A stretch of 64,000 nucleotides of DNA from Bidens hawaiensis (lineage: Eukaryota; Streptophyta; Magnoliopsida; Asterales; Asteraceae), in assembly GCA_021521415.1 (NCBI GenBank), contig JAIQDT010001113.1, positions 496,001 to 560,000 of the forward strand, read 5' to 3'. Positions 25,491 through 34,709 of the stretch are shown piece by piece. The notes under the pieces are model-generated. The model worked only from the letters and a program-made list of their open reading frames with translations. It did not search any database and had not been told where the DNA came from. The number at the start of each line of letters is the position of its first letter. The stretch's first letter is position 1. Position numbers and translations under genes: made by a program.

Positions 25491-28400
25491 AACAGTTGAA
25501 CAGGGCTGCCCACAGTCTTTGGATTGTAGATAGCGGCTGTTCCCGGCACATGACGGGCAACAAATACTTGTTGCACGACTTAAAACCTGTTCAAGGAGCG
25601 AGAGTTAGCTTTGCCGGTGAAAGTGGAGGCAGAATTACTGGAAGAGGAACAGTGTCCAATGGAAAAATGACTCTTGAGAATGTGAACTTTGTAGAAGAGT
25701 TGAAGCACAATCTGTTGAGTGTGTCGCCGATTTGTGATAAGGAGTACACTGTTCATTTCACGAAGAATGAGGCGATCGTGTTGAAGCCTGGTTTTCAGAT
25801 ACCAGACGAGTGGATAGTGATGAAAGCTCCACGTGATACAAATACTTATGTGATGGATATGAGGTCTACTGAAATGGCCACGGAAGAATCATGTTTAATG
25901 ACGAAAGCAAGCGAATCGGAATCCAAACTGTGGCACAGGAGGATGGGGCACATTCATCTTCAGAAGATGAACCACATTGTCAGGAATGGACTTGTGATGG
26001 GCGTTCCCTTGAAAAGTTTTAACTTTGAAGACAAATGTATAGCATGCAAGAAGGGAAAGCAACACAAGAAATCCCATCTCACCAAGAAGGTCAACTCTAT
26101 TGCCAGTACTCTAGAATTGCTTCACATGGATATCTTCGGTCCCGTATATGCAAAAAGTCTAGGAGGTACTTCTTACTGCTTGGTGATCACTGATGACTAC
26201 TCGCGATATTCGTGGGTATATTTTCTGAAATCGAAAGATGAGACGGCTCAAATGGTGAAGAATTTGATTACCAAAGTTGAGAACGTCATGGGTAAAACAG
26301 TTAAGTTCATCAGGAGTGACAATGGAACGGAGTTCAAGAATTTTGAGATGGAGATCTTCTGTCTTCAGAAAGGAATTGAACACCAATACAGCGCTCCGTA
26401 TACTCCGCAACAGAATGGAGTGGCTGAAAGGAAAAACCAAACTTTAATTGAAGGAGCCAGAACTATGCTGGCAGATTCGAAGCTTCCTGTGATGTTCTGG
26501 GCTGAAGCAGTTGCTACAGCCTGCTATGTTCTGAATAGAGTGTTAACTGTTAAGAGACTTGGTAAAACGTGTTACGAGCTTATGCATGGAAGGAAGCCCA
26601 ACTTGAGTGGTCTTGAACCATTCGGGTCCCCTTGTTCGATCTTGAAGACAAATTCTAAATTTGGCGAAGTAGCCGATGAAGGAATCTTAGTCGGTTATGT
26701 TGTTGGTACTCCCAACAGACGTGTCTTCAATACTTCGACCTGCAAGGTGGAGGTGGTGTGTAACACCGACATCACAAGTTACCAACCGCCAAAACCAAGC
26801 AATGGACCTGCTGAGCTTTTCGACTATGTTAAGCTTTTTAAGTCTTTTAACATACCGGATTTGGAAATTTCTGAAGAAGAAGAAAGAGTTGCGACGAAGA
26901 TGATACTTGATGAGGAAGAAAATCTATTGCAAAGACAGCTGATTGATAAATGTCAACCTTCCTCATCAAACTCTACTGGTACCCCTGCTGCCTCGACTGA
27001 AGAAGAATTTTTCAATCCATTTCACTCTCAGCCAGAAACAACCATTGACGAGATCTCTTCTAATTTGGAAGATAATTTGCATGTCAGTTCTGTTCCTACC
27101 ACGAGAATTCATAAAGATCACCCTTTGGATAATGTGATTGGTGATGTGTCCTCAGGTGTACAAACGAGAAGTAGCTTGAATGAACACACCTGTGTTTATA
27201 CAAGCATTAAGGAGACAGGAATAATCAATGAATGCCTGTACACCTGCTTTATAAGCCAAATTGAACCGAAGAATTATCAAATGGCTTTAAAGGACAGCTC
27301 GTGGGTCGAAGCCATGCAAGAAGAGTTGGCTCAATTCAAGAAGATGGAAGTTTGGACTTTGGTTGAAAAACCAAAGAATGTGCATGCGATAGGCATAAAA
27401 TGGGTGTTTAAGTGCAAGAGAGATGATAAGGGGATTATTATAAGAAACAAGGCGAGGCTAGTCGTTAAAGGTTTTAATCAACAAGAGGGGATTGATTATA
27501 ACGAAGTGTTCGCTCATGTCGCTAGGTTGGAAGCCATAAGATTGTTTTTGGCGTTTGCTGCTTATGAAAAGATGAAGGTGTTTCAGCTAGATGTGAAGAG
27601 TGCGTTTTTGAATGGGAAAGTTGATGAAGTTTTGTATGTTGAGCAACCTCCGGGTTTTCCTGACCCAGACTTTCCAGATCACGTGTACAGGTTGAGCAAG
27701 GCGTTGTATGGATTACATCAGGCACCTCGTGCCTGGTATTCAACTTTATCAGATTACTTGCTCGAGAATGGTTTTGAAAGAGGGAAAATTGATAGCACGT
27801 TGTTCTTCAAAAGAGATGGAAGCGACTTCCTGCTGGTACAAGTCTACGTGGATGACATTATATTTGCTGCGTCAAAAGTCTCCATGTGTCAGGAGTTTGA
27901 AGCCGTCATGAAGAAAAGGTTTGAAATGAGTGCTATGGGTGAACTAACTTTCTTTCTAGGATTGCAGGTTTGATCAGAAGAAGGACGGGATGTTCATTCA
28001 TCAGACGAAGTATGTTCATGATGTGCTCAAGCGCTTCAAGATGGAGGACAGTTCTCCATATGATACTCCAATCTGCGTCAATCACAAATTGGGTGCTGAA
28101 GTAGACGGTGATGCAGATGTGGACCCAACTCAATATCAGGCAATAATAGGTTCTTTAATGTACTTAACTGCATCTAGGCCTGATATAATGTTTGCTGTTT
28201 GTCTTTGTGCACGTTTTCAGGCAAATCCAAAAGAATCTCATTTGAAAGGTGCAAAGAGGATACTGCGGTATCTCAAGGGCAAGCCGAAGCTGGGGTTGTG
28301 GTACCCGAGAGAAGGAGACTTGGAGCTGGTCGCTTACACAGATTCTGATTATGGAGGGTGCAATCAGAGTCGGAAGTCAACAACTGGAGGATGTCAGTTT

Positions 28401-28793
28401 CTTGGTGGCAGATTGGTGTCGTGGCAATGCAAGAAGCAGACTTCAGTTGCAATTTCAACCTGTGAGGCAGAATACATGGCAGCATCCAACTGCTGCTCTC
28501 AGGTTCTTTGGATTCAACAACAGTTGCGCGACTATGGTCTGAATTTCTTACTTACTCCTATTTGCATTGATAACACAGCTGCTATCTCAGTAACTAACAA
28601 TCACGTGAAACATAGTAAAACTAAACATATTGACATACGTCATCATTTTATACGGGATTGTGCTGAGAAGAAATTGATTGTGCTTGAAAAGGTGGATACG
28701 CTTGATAATTTCGCTGATTTATATACTAAAGCGTTTGACAAATCCAGATTTCAAAACCTTATTGAACTGAATGGGATGATCAATCCCGAGTAA
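25484..28793 (+). pseudogene. pol of element 1 (PR-IN-RT-RH), one frameshift
   Basis: Polyprotein that processes gag, reverse-transcribes the RNA and integrates the cDNA. Counting from GTG 25484 (there is no ATG at this end, so the true join to gag is unknown), protease DSG is at about residues 16-18. The integrase zinc region runs from LWHRRMGHIH (about 148) to CIACKKGK. The catalytic Asp-Asp-Glu lie in LHMDIFGP, SDNGTEF and NGVAERKN. The reverse transcriptase has QLDVKSAF and YVDD (about 788-791). RNase H shows YTDSDYGG, CEAEYMAAS, a DNTAAI Asp and the KTKHIDIRHHF region. One inserted T in GCAGGTTTGATC near 27970 gives a TGA at 27971-27973; the frame resumes at about 27975 and runs to TAA 28791. 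Otherwise all catalytic residues are present. A His in FAHVARLEAI replaces the Pro seen in element 2. Confidence 0.95.
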
Positions 28794-30159
28794 CCATGCT
28801 TTTCTTGTGATATTTAAAAAAAAAAAAAAAAACGTCACTAATCGCTTAAAAATATGTCGGTTACATCAGTTTGAAGGACTTGTCTTCGGATATGTTTTGG
28901 TCCTCATTTTCTACTTGTAGATTTTGAGGATAGCCATTAACCAGATTACTGATAGTGACCGGGGCGGTTTATGATGAGTTTTTCATTCTTTCGCTTAAAA
29001 TTAGTCGATCATACTTAGTTAGAAGGACACATACTAGTATGTGGTCGGTCCAGCTGATCCATTGGATCTTCAGGATAGCCGTTTACCTGAAGACTTTGTT
29101 TTGGTCGGGGCGATTAAAGTTAAAATTTTGAAAGAACAGGGAAATGAAATTACTTTTCAAGTCTACTACTTCGTAAGAAGTTCATTTGCTATGTTTAACA
29201 GAAAATTGATCCAACCTTGGAAAATGATAGTTATACTGATTCTGTGTGCTTAACTAGTGAAGTTATTAGGCTTAAAAAGCTTTAGAACAGTCATTGTATG
29301 TCATGGTAACTTTTTAATGGTGCGTAAAAGTAGATGTGATACAAACTAAATTTACTTGATTTTACGTGGAAACTCCTTAAGAGTTTTGCATGTCTTCATA
29401 TATATCTTTCCGAATGACAGGCAGAAAAGTGATTACCCAGTCATACACGAGCCCGTAAGTGTTCTGATTCCCGTGAAGATAGCGTTTCAGGAAACTGCAG
29501 TGATCTAGATTCGGGACTTGCAGTTATTTACTACTCTGAAGTCTTTGTAACTTTGTGAGTTAAAAAAACAAAAAAAAAAAAAAAAAGAATTTGTGAGTAT
29601 TGAAACATTCTAGGGCTGAAAATATCAAGACTTCTCAATCTTAGAGTAAGAAGAAGAACGGGAAGCAGAAGAAGAGTACTTACAAAATCAGACACTATGG
29701 GTCGAGGTCAATTCGGGGTGACTTGGGGAAAGCCAAATACGCTCTGAGGATAGATAGGAGGCATCAAAATCTCTGAGTTGTTGCTCGCTTAAATTTTGAG
29801 GCTTAATCGAACCTAACTCGTATCACAGAAACGATGAAAACCACTTTAAGTTATACCTGCTTACAACCTGTCTCTATATATCATAATACAGCTAAACACG
29901 GATCTATGTGACAGTCACGTAATTAGTATGATTCCTGTTCGGATCTTTTCTAAAAACGTGGTAGTCCCTAACTAGACTGAAATGTGATCCCTTATACTTT
30001 AAATTTTTTTTAAGTTTTTGTACTTAGATAGTTTTATGATTTTTTAACTGGTTACTTGGAATTGATCATGTCATTTATTTCTTAAAGGGAAGTTTTAAAG
30101 AGTTAATTAAAAAATGTTCAAATTATAAGGTTTGATTTTGTAAATATAGGCGATGTTAA
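28794..30159 (+). other. Post-pol noncoding region of element 1
   Basis: No convincing ORF is present. The region holds two A runs (28816-28832 and 29562-29586, the latter with one C) and two diverged direct repeats (28843-28969 and 28992-29115), each running from CGCTTAAAA through an AGGATAGCC segment to GGGGCG. A frame at 29041-29253 lacks an ATG, though its translation is recognisable in element 2. The whole region aligns with element 2 at 53190-54627, so it belongs to the family and is not a private insertion. Function unknown. Confidence 0.8.
28843..29115 (+). repeat. Two diverged direct repeats after pol
   Basis: Copy one is 28843-28969 and copy two 28992-29115, offset about 147-149 bp. 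Shared blocks include CGCTTAAAA, GAAGGAC, CAGGATAGCC-like and GGGGCGRTT strings. Element 2 keeps both copies (about 54300-54590, minus strand). Confidence 0.6.
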
Positions 30160-30207
30160 ACAGGCGAAGTTGTGAAACTTCGCCTGTATAACCCAGACCC
30201 TATATAA
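30160..30207 (+). promoter_or_regulatory. Possible internal promoter upstream of the third ORF, element 1
   Basis: A perfect 12-bp inverted repeat, ACAGGCGAAGTT / AACTTCGCCTGT with a 4-nt loop (30160-30187), is followed 13 nt later by TATATAA (30201-30207). This is the same order as in the LTR promoter (hairpin, then TATA). Element 2 has similar motifs and TATATAA at the matching place (53177-53183, minus strand). A transcript from here would start about 800 bp before the third ORF. Promoter activity is inference. Confidence 0.45.
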
Positions 30208-30578
30208 GGATGTTCAAGAGTCAAACTGTTCATCAATTTTCAAAAACAGCGAACTTATCCGTATTCTCCGGCGAACTTACTGATTTTCCGGCGAACTTAT
30301 TGTTTATTTCGATTCCGAGTTACTTTTCCCAGATTTCATTAAGATTCAAGGTTCGAGATGTCGATTTATCATATATTCCATGTTCATTCATTCTAATCAG
30401 GGGTCGTTTGGACCGATTTCGAAACCTCGGACCATCGGAATTTAAAAACCGATTTTCAAAACTTGTTTTTACGTGTTAAGAACCACTTTGATCGTCTAGA
30501 TAACCTTAACATCATGTTTTCCGGATTCCTTAATCACGAAAACATCAACTGCACGTTGTTCCATAATCCTTACTTCGC

Positions 30579-30834
30579 CGATTCAGATTCAGGCGAACTT
30601 AAGGTTTAGGCGAAGTTATCCGTAACTTCGCCTGAGGCTTATCTTCGCCTGAGGCGATGTTGTCATTAACTTCGCCTGAGGCGATGTTATGATGAGGCGA
30701 AGTTAACTAACTTCGCCTCATCATAACATCGCCTCAGGCGAAGTTAATGACAACATCGCCTCAGGCGAAGATAAGCCTCAGGCGAAGTTACGGATAACTT
30801 CGCCTAAACCTTAAGTTCGCCTGAATCTGAATCG
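30579..30834 (+). repeat. Perfect 256-bp palindrome (127-bp arms, 2-bp spacer)
   Basis: I compared the arms base by base: 30579-30705 is the exact reverse complement of 30708-30834, with spacer AC at 30706-30707. Each arm also contains smaller GGCGAAGTT/AACTTCGCC stems. Element 2 has a single homologous copy (about 52679-52788, minus strand) matching the left arm in orientation and flank. The left arm is therefore ancestral, and the right arm arose by an inverted duplication specific to this copy or sublineage. Confidence 0.98.
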
Positions 30835-30987
30835 CCTAGATCACTTTTACTGAATGTTAAACAGACGAACTTAAGGCTGAAGCGAAGTTGTTCCCAACTT
30901 CGCCCCACCTTTAACTTCGCCTATAAACAGATTATCACAACTTCGCTCATGGTAACCAGCGAACTTGTGTTATTCATTAACGTTTAT

Positions 30988-31010
30988 CTAACTTGGTTCC
31001 TTTGTTGCAG
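30988..31010 (+). promoter_or_regulatory. Possible 3' splice site directly before the third ORF, element 1
   Basis: CTAAC (30988-30992), a T-rich stretch and TTTGTTGCAG ending at 31010 lie two bases before ATG 31013. Branch-to-AG distance is about 19 nt. Element 2 keeps branch, tract and CAG at 52526-52548 on the minus strand. The donor is not known. Confidence 0.45.
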
Positions 31011-31012
31011 AT

Positions 31013-33855
31013 ATGGCTGCAGTAGCTGGTGCTGGAGGTGCAGGAGGAGACGACGGTGACAATCAGAGGCAATTTTTCCCGGGTCACAATATGTACATCA
31101 CCCTTGACCCGGAAGCGAGCGGCGTTGAGGATTACCGCGAGATTATTACTTTCCTCATACGCTCGAGGATTTTTCATGCAATCACGAACACTCTGCCGAT
31201 ATCCTTAGCAAATATCAAAGACTTTTGGCAGACGGTAGAATACGATTGTCGTGTTGAGCCCCCGGTCATGCGAGCGACTTTGAACAATCAACAGGTTCAG
31301 TTCAATTCTGAACAGATTCGGGTGGCGTTACGGTTTGGAGAAGAGACGAGGGACGACCCAACTGAGTTTGTGGCTCCGTTTAGTGATGGAGCGTTTCTCC
31401 GAATGGGCTATTCTGGTCCATTAGGTGATTCACAGAGACGGAAGGGTTTTCTACTTGGTCAGTGGCGCTTCCTTATGCACGTCATGATAGTTTGCATGTC
31501 AGGAAGGAAGGCGGGCACTGACGGTATGGGTGCGACCATGCAGTCCGGAATGACTGCACTGACTTACAATAAACGCTATAGTTTTAGTCAGATGGTCTTT
31601 TATGAGATTGACAGACAGAGAAGGGCGATGGCTCGGGAGCGGTTCATTATGTATCCACGTTTCATCCAGATGATGTTGAACCATGTGGCTCCGAATCTAC
31701 CTCAGAGACGACCAATAAGATGCGTGGAATCTGTGAGCAAACGTATCTTTGCTCAATGCCGCACTTCGAGTGCGAGGAGCAACCCTGAACATCGTCCAAG
31801 GCATACTCCACTGTTTGGGTTTTTAATCAACCCAGAGTATGTTCCTGCTGGTGGGGACGAGTTCAGAGATCCTCAACCGCGACAGGCAAGAGCAACTCAA
31901 GCTGCATCTGCTGTGCCTGTTGTGTCGGCTGCAAAGGTTATAGATCTTGATGCTGTCTTTGGAGGTCAAGGTTATTTCGATATGGATCAAGTTGATACAC
32001 ATGAAGAGGTGCAGGTCTCTGCTGCACAAGGTTCGGGTGTGAGTGTTACTAGAGCAGCTACGTCAATGGCTGACTCAGATTTGGATGAGATCATGAATGA
32101 GGGGAGACAGTTGATGGTGTCTCAAGAGAGAACGTTTGGGAAGAGAAAGAGAACGGAGGATGATGATGAGTCAGAAGAGGAAGAAGATATACATAAGCTG
32201 ATAAGACGTTCAAGACGGGAAAGGACATGTGCAGGTATGGGAGCTGGAGAGACTTCAAGGATGGTACGTTTTGCTCCGGCCGCACTGTCTGGTATGTCTA
32301 TCGTTCCTACTTCTGTACAGGTTACAAGTACAAGTGCTGCGGATGTTCCCGTGGTGGCTACATCATCTGCTGGCATTCCATCTACCACTACTATCCAGAT
32401 GTCGACTCCGGAGATTGTGTCTCTACCACCTCCAACGCTTACTCAGTCGGTGGTAGCTGCACGATTTGTAGAGTCAACGGTCGTCACTACTGCAGGGTTA
32501 TCAGGTATGGTACCACCTGCGGTTACGCCTGCTTCTGATGTCTCGCCTACGCCTATGTCAGACTCAGAGAGAATAGCTTCACTAGAGCGGATCGTGGCAG
32601 AGCAATCGAAGACTATTCAACGCCTAGTAGAAGCAAATCAACTACAGTCATCCCTCCTGGTTGAGCATGGGAAAATTATAGATGCCTTGAAGGAGTTCTT
32701 GGCATCTCAGGGGGAGATGAGCTGTAAGGGCGACGAGCTAAGGACGAAAAAAAGAAATGACCGAGACGATGATCCCAATGCATCGAAAGATGCAGGTGGT
32801 GAGCTGCCAAGAACTTCTCAAGCTCTTGGTACTTCCACAGCTCAGGGGGAGTCTGCCGACGCGGCTGGTGGTTCTGGTGGTGATGATGTGGTGTTGGTTG
32901 ATGATGACGTGATTGATGCGTTGAGGGAACTTGACGATGATATGTTCAGTGACGATGTGTTATTTGATGAGGATGTGCTGCCGAGTGATGTGATTGAGAA
33001 GATCGGTGAGCAGATTAAGATTGAGAATGAGATTGAGGAAGGAGAGATAGTAGAGGAAAATGTCTAACATGACATTCCAGAGGTTGTGAAGGCCGATATG
33101 GGTGATCAGACGGCAGTTGAAGATACTGAATGGGAAGAGCAGCCGAGGTGGAAGGAAGGATATGCTCAATGGTTAGTCAAAACAAAGAAACCGGCAGTCC
33201 CTACCATGTTCAAAAAGAGTTACAACATTAAGGGCTATGCTGAAGCAAAGAAAGGGATTATATGCTGGATTTATGATGAGCAGTTGCGGCTCTTCGTGAT
33301 TAAACGATATGATGGAGTTCAGTACCTTAGAAGAATGTTGAGATCGTTAAACACACTGCCTGAATGTGAGGTTAAAGACTTAGCCAGATTGGGGTTGATC
33401 AATCGAAGTGATGATAATATGGCTCGAGTCATAGGGAAAATCGTATGGAAAGAGAGCATAAAGGAAAAGAAGTTTGAGTTGTTGAAACCACAAAAGGGAA
33501 ACTTGTTGAAGACAAGGATAGAGGTTTGAGAGCTGATGGAAAGCCTTGGATGGTTATGAAGTATAAACCAATCCGGTGCCTTAAAGAAGTACCGATGAAG
33601 CTTATGCCCAAGGATGTGCTCAAAGACCTAAAGTGGTGGTTCGTTGATTGTGAGACAGCGGAGGCAGTGATGGAAGATGAGGATGAACAAGAGATTCTTA
33701 GAGTTTACGATCCGATGCATCTTGTTAACTTATCGCAAGCTGATCTGAAGGTGCTTAACGAGAAGAAAATCTTTTATATTCCAGCTTGGAAGGACGAAGC
33801 AAGAAAGTATCAACGAGTTGTGTCGGTGTGTGTTAGAGAAGGAGTGCACGCTTGA
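31013..33855 (+). pseudogene. Third ORF of element 1 (Sirevirus 'envelope-like' protein), broken
   Basis: About 947 codons between pol and the 3' LTR, the position of the so-called envelope-like gene of Sireviruses. ATG 31013 was chosen because the matching frame in element 2 starts at the same ATG after the same acceptor-like sequence. Visible parts: Ala/Gly/Asp-rich start; a conserved globular part, residues about 20-250, with GHNMYITL, DFWQTVEYDC and QWRFLMHVMIVCMSG; a low-complexity middle; a basic-acidic-basic stretch (GKRKR... IRRSRRERT, about 375-405) resembling a bipartite nuclear localisation signal; a heptad-like coiled coil at about 516-562; a very acidic segment at about 626-684; and a C-terminal domain rich in Trp, Lys and Tyr. 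No signal peptide or membrane segment is evident. Breaks are TAA at 33065-33067 (GAA in element 2) and a one-base deletion near 33500 that ends the frame at 33529. Its function is unknown. Confidence 0.8.
32708..32855 (+). other. Two polypurine-tract-like strings inside the third ORF, element 1
   Basis: CAGGGGGAG at 32708-32716 and CAGGGGGAGTCTG at 32843-32855. The second resembles the true tract plus the first LTR bases (CAAGGGGGAGTCTG at 33908-33921). Element 2 has both at the matching places. Multiple polypurine tracts are known in Sireviruses; whether these prime plus-strand synthesis is not shown. Confidence 0.5.
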
Positions 33856-33906
33856 AGTTACAGGATTACGAGACAAGAGCTGAAAGATCAAGATATGAAG
33901 CTACTG

Positions 33907-33919
33907 CCAAGGGGGAGTC
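33907..33919 (+). other. Polypurine tract of element 1
   Basis: CCAAGGGGGAGTC directly abuts the 3' LTR. It is the expected plus-strand primer site and is identical in element 2. Confidence 0.88.
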
Positions 33920-34394
33920 TGTTGGTGCATAAATGTCAGTAGTTCATATGTCTAGTGTCTGTAATCGAGTCTGTAATATTGTTTATGTATTTGTTTGTTT
34001 AAAGCGAAGTTGTTGACAAGTTCGCTTAGGCGAACTTGTTAACCAAGCGAAGTTGTTGACAAGTTCGCTTAGGCGAACTTGTTAACCAAGCGAAGTTATG
34101 GACAACTTCGCCTGAGGCGAAGTTGTCGTGTATTTATATAGGTTACGGATTATTGTTTAGTAGTTGTTCGAGTTCGTGTGAGTTTAAGTTATTGTTCGTG
34201 TGAGTCAAGTGACGTGAGGTCCAGAGTCTGTAACTGTGATTATATCACGTGTTGAGTTATTAATATAACATGTGTTTGTTCGTATCGTATTCGTGTGTTC
34301 GTGTGTTTGTGTTCTACGTCCGTAACGATCAACACAGGGATTCCGCACCTGTGTATATCGGGATATCTCGTGTGATCCGTCCAGGGAACCTACA
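33920..34394 (+). repeat. 3' LTR of element 1 (475 bp)
   Basis: Starts TGTTGGTGCA and ends GGGAACCTACA. It carries the 43-bp tandem array (34002-34130), the hairpin and a TATA-like TTTATATA near 34133, so it could drive read-out transcription into the satellite. Compared with the 5' LTR it has nine substitutions and one extra 8-bp unit near 34295-34305. Confidence 0.97.
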
Positions 34395-34399
34395 AAAGA
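34395..34399. repeat. Target site duplication, right copy, element 1 (AAAGA)
   Basis: Matches 21835-21839. The satellite continues with GCATG in the same register. Confidence 0.95.
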
Positions 34400-34709
34400 G
34401 CATGTCAGAAACCGACCAAATTCGAGCAAACTCAACGACTCAACACAATGGACCGTCAACGCTCGGGTTTGATAAATACCCACGAATTCGTGTCGACTTA
34501 ATCTACAATGTTTGGGTTTAACCAACGCTCCTAAAAGGGTTAAATGTGTATAAATTTGAAGTCTTAATTTCAACATTTGGTTAAAAAAAGGCTTATATAC
34601 TTTTTTAAGAGTTAATATTTGCATTTTATATCTTGAATCCGTATGTTCATGTCCGTTCCATATCATGTATTCCTAGAACCGTCCTTTAAATTCACAAAAA
34701 AAAAATCGT

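Larger units (their letters stand above)
30208..31012 (+). other. Region between internal TATA box and third ORF, element 1
   Basis: Noncoding and rich in GGCGAAGTT, GGCGAACTT and GGCGATGTT motifs in both orientations. It includes the large palindrome at 30579-30834 and ends in a splice-acceptor-like sequence. If the internal promoter is real, this is a leader of about 800 nt. No intron donor could be assigned; AAGGTTCGAG near 30348 is one weak candidate and is also present in element 2. Confidence 0.7.
21840..34394 (+). mobile_element. Element 1: Ty1/copia Sirevirus-like LTR retrotransposon, 12,555 bp
   Basis: A complete insertion with both LTRs, TG...CA ends, perfect 5-bp target duplication, initiator-tRNA-Met primer site, gag, pol in copia order (protease, integrase, reverse transcriptase, RNase H), an extra ORF after pol, and a polypurine tract next to the 3' LTR. 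The extra ORF, the length and the GGGGGAG polypurine tract fit the Sirevirus lineage. All three coding regions carry a frameshift or nonsense change. By eye the LTRs differ by nine substitutions and one 8-bp indel over 467 bp, about 1.9 percent, so the insertion is fairly recent. It is nested in the satellite. Element 2 is a second family member on the other strand. Confidence 0.97.

Noticed and set aside
29041..29253. Possible small gene after pol (70 codons)
   Set aside because: No ATG; it starts at GTG inside the second direct repeat. Conservation between the two elements is explained by shared descent of the whole block, so I keep it only as part of a finding.
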